This document shows, piece after piece, positions 51,433-58,541 of a stretch of 64,000 nucleotides of DNA. How positions within the stretch are numbered: the stretch's first letter is position 1; every line of letters begins with the position of its first letter. A program made the position numbers and the translations under genes. The notes under the pieces were generated by a model. That model did no database searches and was not told the origin of the DNA. It saw only the letters and a program-made list of their open reading frames with translations. Source of the DNA: Sphaerisporangium siamense (GTDB lineage: Bacteria > Actinomycetota > Actinomycetes > Streptosporangiales > Streptosporangiaceae); contig NZ_JACHND010000001.1 of the NCBI RefSeq assembly GCF_014205275.1, positions 2,232,001 through 2,296,000 on the forward strand, in the 5' to 3' direction.

Positions 51433-52350
51433 ATGCGCATCGTGTCGCTGCTGCCCGCCGCCACCGACCTGGTGGCCTGCCTCGGCCTGGCCGGCGACCT
51501 GGTGGGGCGCACCCACGAGTGCGACTGGCCTCCGGAGGAGGTCGGGTCCGTCCCCGTGGTCACCCGGGCCGAGCTGGCGACCGACCGGATGACCAGCCGC
51601 GAGATCTCGGACGCGGTGGGCGGCGCGGCGCACCGCGGCTCGTCCCTCTACGCCATCGACGTCCCGCGGCTGGCCGGGCTGGCCCCGGACGTGATCCTCA
51701 CCCAGGACCTGTGCGACGTGTGCGCCGTCTCCTACACCGCCGTGTCCGAGGCGGTGCGGGTCATGGGCGCGGCGCCCCGCGTGATCAGCCTGGAGCCCCG
51801 CACGCTGGACGACGTCCTCGGATGCCTCCTGCGGGTGGGGCAGGTCCTCGGCGTGCCCGAGGTCGCCGCGCAGAGGGCCGGCGAGCTGCGCGACCGGCTC
51901 GCCGCCGTACGGGACGCGGTGGCCGGACGCCCGCGCCCGCGCGTGGCCGCGATCGAATGGCTGGACCCGCTGTGGCCGGCCGGTCACTGGGTTCCCGAGC
52001 AGATCGGCACGGCCGGCGGCGAGCCGCTGCTCGCCGCGGCGGGCGAGCACACCGGGCCGATGGAATGGGAGCGCCTGCGCGCCGCCGGGCCCGAGGCGGT
52101 CGTGCTGATCCCGTGCGGCTTCACGCCCGAGCGCACCGAGGCGGAATGTCCGGTGCTCACCCGCCTGCCCGGCTGGTCCGACCTGCCCGCGGCGCGGGAC
52201 GGGCGCGTGTGGGTGCTCGACGGGCCCGCCTTCTTCAACCGTCCCGGCCCCCGCGTGGTGCGCGGCGCCGAGATCCTCGCTCACGTCGTGCACGGCGTCA
52301 CCGCCGGCGCGCCGGTCACCCCCGCCGAGGCGCGCCGCGTCCTTGCGTAG
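51433..52350 (+). CDS. BtuF-like cobalamin-binding-family protein, no signal peptide
   Basis: 305 residues. It starts [32 protein letters not shown], the cobalamin-binding subgroup of periplasmic binding folds, with [19 protein letters not shown] and the second lobe [19 protein letters not shown]. There is no signal peptide, so it should be cytosolic, as usual for this actinobacterial subgroup. Its own promoter must follow the terminator at 51.4 kb. It may not belong to the biosynthetic pathway. Confidence 0.8.
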   Translation: MRIVSLLPAATDLVACLGLAGDLVGRTHECDWPPEEVGSVPVVTRAELATDRMTSREISDAVGGAAHRGSSLYAIDVPRLAGLAPDVILTQDLCDVCAVSYTAVSEAVRVMGAAPRVISLEPRTLDDVLGCLLRVGQVLGVPEVAAQRAGELRDRLAAVRDAVAGRPRPRVAAIEWLDPLWPAGHWVPEQIGTAGGEPLLAAAGEHTGPMEWERLRAAGPEAVVLIPCGFTPERTEAECPVLTRLPGWSDLPAARDGRVWVLDGPAFFNRPGPRVVRGAEILAHVVHGVTAGAPVTPAEARRVLA

Positions 52351-52559
52351 CCGGCGTGCCCCGCCATTTCACGTCCACCTGCGCCGGAAACCTCGAAAGC
52401 CACACTCCGCATAATGCGGCCGCCCTACAAGTACGCAATTTTCCTGATATGCCACCTCCTGTCGGCTGATGCATTGTTTGCTCGGTCGCCGAGAAGATCG
52501 ACGACCCCCAGGAGTTCACCCGATAACGGGCGAGCTAAATCAGCCAAAAGGAGGCTTCC
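52351..52559 (+). promoter_or_regulatory. AT-rich control region of the second peptide gene
   Basis: The 209-bp gap is AT-rich relative to its surroundings. It contains a 13-bp palindrome CCGCATAATGCGG (52407-52419, also holding CATAAT as a possible -10), TTGTTT near 52475, and a small CTCGG/CCGAG hairpin. AAAAGGAGG ends 5 bp before the peptide ATG. The exact promoter is uncertain. Confidence 0.4.
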
Positions 52560-52661
52560 ATGAAGTCGACCACGACGATCAAGAAGATCACCGTCCGGCG
52601 CACCAGCGACGTCCGCCTGACCTCCGCCACCTGCCAGTGCACCTACCCGGCAGCCAACTGA
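52560..52661 (+). CDS. 33-residue precursor-like peptide with CxC core
   Basis: ATG at 52560 follows AAAAGGAGG by 5 bp, the strongest ribosome site in the region. The product has a basic, Thr-rich first part (MKSTTTIKKITVRRTSDVRL) and a short tail TSATCQCTYPAAN with two cysteines in a C-x-C arrangement. A charged leader followed by a small Cys/Thr/Tyr/Pro core is the look of a RiPP precursor. A 12-bp stem-loop follows, then a PqqD-M50 peptidase gene, a natural leader-binding protease. I do not recognise the family. There are no lanthipeptide, YcaO or radical SAM genes nearby, so the modification cannot be predicted. Confidence 0.7.
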   Translation: MKSTTTIKKITVRRTSDVRLTSATCQCTYPAAN

Positions 52662-52681
52662 CGCACGGCGGCGCATGAACA

Positions 52682-52715
52682 GGTGCTGTGCGCGCGTCGC
52701 CGTGCGCACAGCACC
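52682..52715 (+). terminator. Attenuator hairpin after the CxC peptide gene
   Basis: GGTGCTGTGCGC (52682-52693) and GCGCACAGCACC (52704-52715) form a perfect 12-bp stem with a 10-base loop, 20 bp after the peptide stop. No T-tract follows. Partial termination here would give more precursor than downstream enzymes, a frequent arrangement in RiPP operons. Confidence 0.65.
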
Positions 52716-52765
52716 CGCCGCGCCAGGCGCCCGCCACATCCAGCCGCGGGGGAATGGAGTAGATC

Positions 52766-54004
52766 ATGAACGACGTCGCGGTCGCCTTCCACGAGCTGAG
52801 CTTCGTCTCCGAGGGGGACGAGGTCGTGGTCGGCAGGGTCGACACCGACTCCTACGCGGTGCTTCCCGGCGACGGCGCCGCCCTGCTGAGGAAGATGGCA
52901 GAGGGCATGCCCCCGGACCAGGCCGCGCGGTGGTACGAGTCCACCTACGGCGAGCAGGTCGACATGGACGAGTTCCTGGAGACGCTGCACGAACTGGGGT
53001 TCGTCCGCTCCGGCGAGACGGCGGACGGGGAGGCGCACGGCGCGGGAGACCAGGAAGCCGCGCCCTCCGGCCGCCTCCCGCTGCGATGGCTCGCCCGCGC
53101 GGCGTTCTCGCCCCTCGCCGTCGTCGCCTACGTCGCGGTCTTCGCCGCCTGGCTGCTCACCGCCACCCGCCACGACGACCTGCTGCCCCGCCCCGGCCAC
53201 ATGTTCTTCACCGATTCGCTGCTCGTCGTCCAGTTCGGCATCCTCTTCGGCCAGCTTCCGCTGATCTACCTGCACGAGGCCTCGCACATGCTCGCCGGGC
53301 GCCGCCTCGGCCTGCGCAGCCGGCTCGGCATCAGCAACCGGTACTTCTACATCGTCTTCGAGACGAAGATGAACGGCCTGCTCAGCGTGGAGCGCCGCAA
53401 GCGGTACATGCCGTTCATGTCCGGCATGGCGTGCGATGTCGTGGTTTTCAGCCTGCTCGGACTGCTCGCGGACCTCACGCGCGAGCCCGGAGGGGGCTTC
53501 TCCTTGACCGGCCGGGTCGCGCTCGCCCTGGCCTTCACCGTCCTGACGCGCTTCGTCTGGCAGTTCCAGCTCTACCTGCGCACCGACCTCTACTACGTGT
53601 TCGCCACCGCGCTCAACTGCCACGACCTGCACGACGCCAGCACGGCGCTGCTGCGCAACAGGATCTGGCGGCTGCTCGGCAAACCGCACCGCGCCGTCGA
53701 CGAGCAGCGGTGGACCGAGCACGACCGCAGGGTCGGCCGATGGTACGGGCCGTTCATCGTCCTCGGCGTCGTCGTCATGCTCGGCTTCGTGGTGCTGGGC
53801 TCGCTGCCCGTCACGGTGCAGTACGTCGAGGTCGCCGTCCAGGGCCTGGGCGCCGGGCCGTCACACGCCGCCTTCTGGGACGGGGCGGTGGCGATGGTCC
53901 TGCTCGTCACCTGGCTGGTCCTGCCGGCCTACCTGTCCTGGCGCAAGCGCCGGCCCGCCCGGACCCGGCCCGCCGGACCCGTCGTCACCGAGGGAGTGAA
54001 CTGA
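52766..54004 (+). CDS. PqqD-like domain fused to M50-type membrane metalloprotease
   Basis: 412 residues. Residues 1-82 have a PqqD-like pattern (SYAVLPGDGAALLRKMAEG, then a helix ending LETLHELGFVRSG), the fold of RiPP recognition elements. A linker leads to a membrane domain with about six helices and the zinc motif HEASH (His170, Glu171, His174) in PLIYLHEASHMLAG, as in site-2-type M50 proteases. A conserved NCHDLHDAS segment lies later (~290). It should bind a leader peptide and cut it at the membrane. PqqD-M50 fusions are known in some peptide loci; the substrate here is probably the CxC peptide. Confidence 0.8.
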   Translation: MNDVAVAFHELSFVSEGDEVVVGRVDTDSYAVLPGDGAALLRKMAEGMPPDQAARWYESTYGEQVDMDEFLETLHELGFVRSGETADGEAHGAGDQEAAPSGRLPLRWLARAAFSPLAVVAYVAVFAAWLLTATRHDDLLPRPGHMFFTDSLLVVQFGILFGQLPLIYLHEASHMLAGRRLGLRSRLGISNRYFYIVFETKMNGLLSVERRKRYMPFMSGMACDVVVFSLLGLLADLTREPGGGFSLTGRVALALAFTVLTRFVWQFQLYLRTDLYYVFATALNCHDLHDASTALLRNRIWRLLGKPHRAVDEQRWTEHDRRVGRWYGPFIVLGVVVMLGFVVLGSLPVTVQYVEVAVQGLGAGPSHAAFWDGAVAMVLLVTWLVLPAYLSWRKRRPARTRPAGPVVTEGVN

Positions 54005-54005
54005 T

Positions 54006-56120
54006 ATGCCAGTCCAGGGCCGTCACCCGGCTCGCCGGCCCCACCTGAGGCTCACCGGGGCCCGCCGCGCCGACCGGCTGCGCCGCGCCGCCGAGGAGAC
54101 CGGCGAGCACGCCGTCGTCTGCGTGTGCCACCGTCGGCTGCGCGGCCCCTACACCGGAGCCGACACGGCGCTGCGCGCCCTGCTGCCCGACGCCTACGCC
54201 CGGTGGCCCGAGCTGGTCGACCATCACCGGGTCGAGCTCCTGTACGGCATCCCGGAGCTCGCCGAGATCGTCGGGCCCGCGCCCCAGCAGCTCGCCTTCA
54301 CCGGCCCCTTCGAGCAGCGGACCCGCTTCTACGGCGCCCACATGATCCGCTGCATGAACCAGGGCATCGTGACGTTCCTGGCCGAGTACGCGCGACGGGT
54401 GGCCGACGCGGGCGGCGCGCCGCCGTGCCTGGTGTTCGAGGACGTCCACGCGGCCGAGCACACGACCCAGGAGCTCGTCGCGCTGCTCCTGCGCAGGTGC
54501 GACCCCGGCACGCTGCGGGTCGTGGTCTCCGGCGCGGACGAGGAGCTGCTGCCGGAGCTGGCCGAGGCGCTGGCGCACCACGCCGACACCGTCCACGTGG
54601 CCGAGCCGCACCCGGACGCCGAAGACCGGCGAACGGCCGAGGAGCTGGTCAGGGCCTACGTCACCGCCGACGGCACCAGCGACGACCCCGCCGAGATCGC
54701 CGCCTACGCCGCCGCGGAGCAGGCGTTCGTCCGCGAACTGCACGACCTGCGCGCCGACGAGCTGACGCCGGGCGCGAGCTCGGGGACCAAGATGGGCGCG
54801 ATCCCGTACCACCGGGAACGCGGCGCGGACCCGGGCGGCCGCGGGCGCGAGGCGCTCACCGACGCCCTGCGGGTCAGCGCCGTCATCGGCTTCTCCACCG
54901 CCACCCTCGACTTCGGGCATCGTGGCCGGGCGGTCACCGATCCGTCCGCCCACCCCGACGACTTCCGCCGGTTCACCGCCTTGGCCGCCAACGCGCTCGT
55001 GCCGCTCAACCGCCTGGAGGAGTCGCACGAGCTCTGCATGGATCTGCGCAGGCGGTTCACCGACCCCAACGCCCACATGATCAGCAGCTACGGCATCGCC
55101 ATGCTGTACACCCGCTTCTACTCGCCGCGCGACCACGAGACCGCGCTGGCCTGGCAGAACAACGCGGTGGCGATCGCCGCCCTGCTCCCCGACCCCAAGG
55201 AACGCCTGCTGCGCCAGGTCTTCAACGACAACGCGCTGGCCCTCATCGAGATGCACCGCGGCAACCTGCACCACGCCCTCGACCTGGTCCGCACGGGCAT
55301 GGAGAGGCTGGACGCCGCGCTCGACCCCGACGAGTGGGTGGTGCACCGCTCGCAGCTCCTCTACAACCGCACCCGCCTGCTGGCCGCGCTCGGCCGCCAC
55401 GACGAGGCCTACGCCGGCTTCACCACGCTCATCGAGATGGACCCGTACTACACCGACTACCTCAGCGAACGCGCCAAGCTCGCCCGCAAGCGGGGGGACA
55501 TCGCCGCCGCGCTCGCCGACTACGACCGCGCCGTCGTCATGGCCCCGCCCTTCCCCGAGCTGTACTACAACCGGGCGACCGCGCGGCTGGAGGTGGGCGA
55601 CGTCGAGGGCGCGCTGGCCGACCTCGGCTACGTGCTGGAGATGGAGCCGCAGGACATGCCCACCCGGCTGCGGCGCGCGGAGCTGCACCTGGACGGCGGC
55701 GACCTGGACGCGGCCGAGGCCGATGTGGCGGCGGGCCTCGCGCTGCGGCCCTCCGACCCGGACCTGCTGTGCATGCAGGGCACGATCGCCCTCGAACGCG
55801 GCGACGACGAGGAGGCCGTCCGCCGGCTGGACGCCGCGATCGCCGCCCAGCCCGAATACGCGGGGGCGCTCGTCAACCGGGCGGTGGCCCGCTTCCGCCT
55901 CGGCAGGCCCTCGGACGCGGCGGACGACCTGACCCGCGCGCTCGACATCGTCGGCGACCACCCGGACGTGCTGCTCAACCGCGGCCTCGCCCACGAGGCG
56001 GCCGGGCGTCCCGGCCCGGCGCTGGCGGACTTCGAGGCCGCGCTCGCGCTGCCCGGCGCCGACACCGCCGAGCTGACCGCCGCGCGGGACCGGTGCCTGG
56101 CGCTGCTGGCCGGTGTCTGA
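54006..56120 (+). CDS. TPR protein with degenerate STAND-like ATPase remnant
   Basis: 704 residues, 1 bp after the protease stop. Residues ~1-230 resemble the ATPase part of STAND proteins: a Walker B-like CLVFEDVHAAEHTTQELV and LRVVVSGADEELLPE are present, but there is no P-loop. Residues ~340-700 are TPR-type helical repeats (YYNRATARLEVGDVEGALADL, GALVNRAVARFRLGRPSDAADDL, VLLNRGLAHEAAG). It is likely a protein- or peptide-binding scaffold, not an enzyme. Coupled to the protease and flavin reductase genes. Confidence 0.7.
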   Translation: MPVQGRHPARRPHLRLTGARRADRLRRAAEETGEHAVVCVCHRRLRGPYTGADTALRALLPDAYARWPELVDHHRVELLYGIPELAEIVGPAPQQLAFTGPFEQRTRFYGAHMIRCMNQGIVTFLAEYARRVADAGGAPPCLVFEDVHAAEHTTQELVALLLRRCDPGTLRVVVSGADEELLPELAEALAHHADTVHVAEPHPDAEDRRTAEELVRAYVTADGTSDDPAEIAAYAAAEQAFVRELHDLRADELTPGASSGTKMGAIPYHRERGADPGGRGREALTDALRVSAVIGFSTATLDFGHRGRAVTDPSAHPDDFRRFTALAANALVPLNRLEESHELCMDLRRRFTDPNAHMISSYGIAMLYTRFYSPRDHETALAWQNNAVAIAALLPDPKERLLRQVFNDNALALIEMHRGNLHHALDLVRTGMERLDAALDPDEWVVHRSQLLYNRTRLLAALGRHDEAYAGFTTLIEMDPYYTDYLSERAKLARKRGDIAAALADYDRAVVMAPPFPELYYNRATARLEVGDVEGALADLGYVLEMEPQDMPTRLRRAELHLDGGDLDAAEADVAAGLALRPSDPDLLCMQGTIALERGDDEEAVRRLDAAIAAQPEYAGALVNRAVARFRLGRPSDAADDLTRALDIVGDHPDVLLNRGLAHEAAGRPGPALADFEAALALPGADTAELTAARDRCLALLAGV

Positions 56121-56122
56121 CC

Positions 56123-56647
56123 ATGCCCCTGTCGGCGGACGGCTTCCGTGACGCGCTGGCGACGGTGCCCACCGCGGTGTCGGTGGCCGCGACCGTCGAC
56201 GGGCACGGCCTGCCGCGCGTGGTGACGATCGGGTCGCTGTGCTCGCTGTCGCTCGACCCGCCGCTGGTGCTGTTCTGCCTGGCCCGCGACGGCGCGTCCC
56301 ACCAGGTGTTCTGCGCGGCGGACAGGTTCGCCGTCACCGTCCTGGCCGAGGACCAGGCGGACGTCGCCCGGCGCTGCGCCGGACGCCGCTCCGCCCGGTT
56401 CTCGGCCCCGCTCGCGCTCCTGGACGGCCTGCCGGTCGTGCCGGACGCGCTGGCGTACCTGCTCTGCTCGTCCCACGCGCTGGTCGCGGGCGGTGACCAC
56501 ACCATCGTCATCGGACGGGTCGAGCGCGCCGAGGTGCATCCCGGCAGGCCCTTGCTCTACCACCGGCGCGACTTCCACACCCTGGCGCCGCCGGAGCCCA
56601 CCGGCATGCCGGTGGGCTCCGCGGCGGGGTTCACGAAGGCGCGCTGA
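56123..56647 (+). CDS. Flavin reductase-family protein
   Basis: 174 residues, 2 bp after the TPR gene. FMN-binding split barrel: FRDALATVPTAVSVAATVDGHGLPRVVTIGSLCSLSLDPPLVLFCLA, then FAVTVLAEDQADVARRCAG and a C-terminal HTIVIGRVERAEV, YHRRDFHTL. Such proteins supply reduced flavin to monooxygenases or act directly as flavin enzymes. No partner monooxygenase is visible, so it may itself modify the peptide or serve an enzyme elsewhere. Confidence 0.85.
   Translation: MPLSADGFRDALATVPTAVSVAATVDGHGLPRVVTIGSLCSLSLDPPLVLFCLARDGASHQVFCAADRFAVTVLAEDQADVARRCAGRRSARFSAPLALLDGLPVVPDALAYLLCSSHALVAGGDHTIVIGRVERAEVHPGRPLLYHRRDFHTLAPPEPTGMPVGSAAGFTKAR
56593..56620. terminator. Perfect 28-bp palindrome, bidirectional terminator candidate
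   Basis: GGAGCCCACCGG and CCGGTGGGCTCC flank a CATG centre, giving a perfect 28-bp palindrome. It lies inside the last codons of the flavin reductase gene and just beyond the stop of the convergent LuxR-type gene, so it could terminate both transcripts. Confidence 0.6.
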
Positions 56648-57209
56648 CCAGGCCGAGCCGCTGCGCGAGCAGGACGGCGTTGACCCGGTCGCAGACGCCC
56701 AGCTTGCGGTACAGCCGCTCCTGGTGCTTGGTGACCGTACGCGGCGACAGCCGCAGCCGGCGGGCGATCGCGGTCGCGCTCAGCCCCGCGGACAGCAGGG
56801 ACAGCACGTCGTGCTCCCGGGGCGTGAGCCGGACCTCCGCGGCGTGGGACGACCGCACCCGGCTGATCGCCGCCAGCGGTTCCGCGAGCGGCTTGATCAA
56901 TGTTTCCAGGGCCGTGAGCTGTGCGCCGGTCAGCTCTTCGGCCCGTGACTCGATCAGCTCGGCCAGTCGCCGCGCCGCCGCCCCGGGCCTGCCGCCCCAG
57001 CGCCACGTCTGGTTCTGGCGCTCCAGCGCCCCGCACTCCAGCCCGCCCCGCACGAGTTCGAGCGCCAAGGTGGCGTCCCCGAGCGAGGCCGTCCACAGCA
57101 GGCGCAAGGTGTCGGCCGCCACCGGGCCGCCGAGCGCCGCCAGCACACGCTCGTCGGCCCGCACCCGATCGGCGGACGACTTACCTTCAGGACCCCGTTC
57201 CGTCAGCAT
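56631..57209 (-). CDS. LuxR-type helix-turn-helix regulator
   Basis: 192 residues from ATG at 57209; a GTG at 57308 would add 33 residues but reads through an AT-rich leader-like stretch. The C-terminal ~65 residues are a GerE/LuxR HTH (LTPREHDVLSLLSAGLSATAIARRLRLSPRTVTKHQERLYRKLGV). The N-terminus is helical with no receiver domain or P-loop. Convergent with, and overlapping by 17 bp, the last biosynthetic gene. It is the only regulator at the edge of the locus and a candidate for its control. Confidence 0.8.
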   Translation of the reverse strand: MLTERGPEGKSSADRVRADERVLAALGGPVAADTLRLLWTASLGDATLALELVRGGLECGALERQNQTWRWGGRPGAAARRLAELIESRAEELTGAQLTALETLIKPLAEPLAAISRVRSSHAAEVRLTPREHDVLSLLSAGLSATAIARRLRLSPRTVTKHQERLYRKLGVCDRVNAVLLAQRLGLVSAPS

Positions 57210-57419
57210 CGCGATCCATTCTCGAATGCCGGTCGGTACGCGCGGATTTTCGCGCCCCCCGGCTTTTAATTTCGAAGGCCCTGCGCCGTTGTCACGGCCT
57301 CGGGCCACAAATGGATCGCGCGTCCCGGCCCCCTGGATTTACGGTCGCCGGGTCTTTTTTCACGTGCTTCTGGGGTCGCCCGATAATGTCGTGATTACCG
57401 GGAATTCCGAGCGGTAATT

Positions 57420-58397
57420 CTAGTTTTCCTCGTCATCCTCGAAGATCTCCTCGACCACCTCGCCGGCGACGATGCCCCCGACCACTCCCGCGGCCCCCGC
57501 CGCCGCCACCGTCCCCCAGCCCGGCCCGCCGCGGTGGTGCTCCTGGTCGCCGTACCCGCCCGGGTGCCCGTCGTGGCCGTACGCCTCATACGGCCCCGCC
57601 TCGCCGTACTGTCCGGGCCGGCCGTACTCTCCGTGCTCGGCGAGCCCGGTCAGCCACCGGTCCAGCTCGCCGGCCCAGTCGGTCCGCAGCGCCTCCTCGT
57701 GTCCGATCCGGAAACGGCCGATGGCGTCGCCCGAGAACCGCCCGGCGCTCTTGTCGGCCTCCAGGATGACCTCCAGCCCCTCCGGGGAGGCCACGAAGGT
57801 CAGCTCGATCTCGTTCACCAGCCCCGCGTGCCGCGCGGACGGGTAGAACTCGATCTCCTGGTAGAACGGCAGCTCCTGCTCCACCCCGAACAGCCGCCCG
57901 GCCTCCAGGTCCGCGGACTTGAACCGGAAGCCGAGGTCGATGATCGCCTGCAGAATGGCGACCTGGGAGGGCAGCGGCTCGACGGTGAACGGGTCCAGAT
58001 CGCCCTTGTCCACGGCCTTGGCGATCGCGAGCTCCGTGCGCACGCCGAGGGCCATACCGGTCAGAGGATGCCCTCCGACCTCGCTGACGGGCAGCTCCCA
58101 GGACAGCGGGATCTCGAAGGGGATCGCCTTGTCCTCTCCCTTGTGCAGCGTGAACGGCCCCGACACCGAAACCCGATGGAACTCCCCGAGCCCGGCCTGC
58201 TCCGCCTCGCCGTGCTCCACCTCCACCCCCGCGACCAGCCCGAGGGTGACGTGCTCGATCTCGGCGTCGAACTCGCCCCCGTCGAGCCGCACCTCCCCCC
58301 TCAACACCCCGCCCGGCCGAACCCGCGAATCGGCCAGAACGGTGTCCACCGAAGGCGCCCCCACACCGAAGGTGCCCAGCAGCCGTTTGAAGACCAC
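57420..58397 (-). CDS. Spo0M-like sporulation control protein
   Basis: 325 residues from GTG at 58397, with GGGAGAGA upstream. The family start VFKRLLGTFGVGAPSVDTVLADSRVRPGGVLRGEVRL and a two-lobed arrestin-like beta-sandwich (~1-240) are clear. The C-terminus has a Gly/Tyr/His-rich linker (~255-290) and a hydrophobic Ala/Gly/Val helix before an acidic end, a possible membrane or partner contact. Spo0M proteins influence sporulation entry and cell envelope behaviour in Bacillus and actinomycetes. Confidence 0.85.
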   Translation of the reverse strand: MVFKRLLGTFGVGAPSVDTVLADSRVRPGGVLRGEVRLDGGEFDAEIEHVTLGLVAGVEVEHGEAEQAGLGEFHRVSVSGPFTLHKGEDKAIPFEIPLSWELPVSEVGGHPLTGMALGVRTELAIAKAVDKGDLDPFTVEPLPSQVAILQAIIDLGFRFKSADLEAGRLFGVEQELPFYQEIEFYPSARHAGLVNEIELTFVASPEGLEVILEADKSAGRFSGDAIGRFRIGHEEALRTDWAGELDRWLTGLAEHGEYGRPGQYGEAGPYEAYGHDGHPGGYGDQEHHRGGPGWGTVAAAGAAGVVGGIVAGEVVEEIFEDDEEN

Positions 58398-58541
58398 GCT
58401 TCTCTCCCATCGAAGATCGTCCGCCGATACACGGCGCCAGCCGACCGCCAGAACGATCGACACCCCCACCGCGTTCCACAAGACAGCAAACTCAGGCGGC
58501 CGGCGAGGACAAGCTCCATCTAGGGTCCGTGGCCGGCGGGA

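Noticed and set aside
51433..52350. BtuF-like protein as an exported vitamin B12 uptake component
   Set aside because: No signal peptide or lipobox and no BtuC/BtuD genes nearby, so it is treated as a cytosolic cobalamin-binding-family protein.
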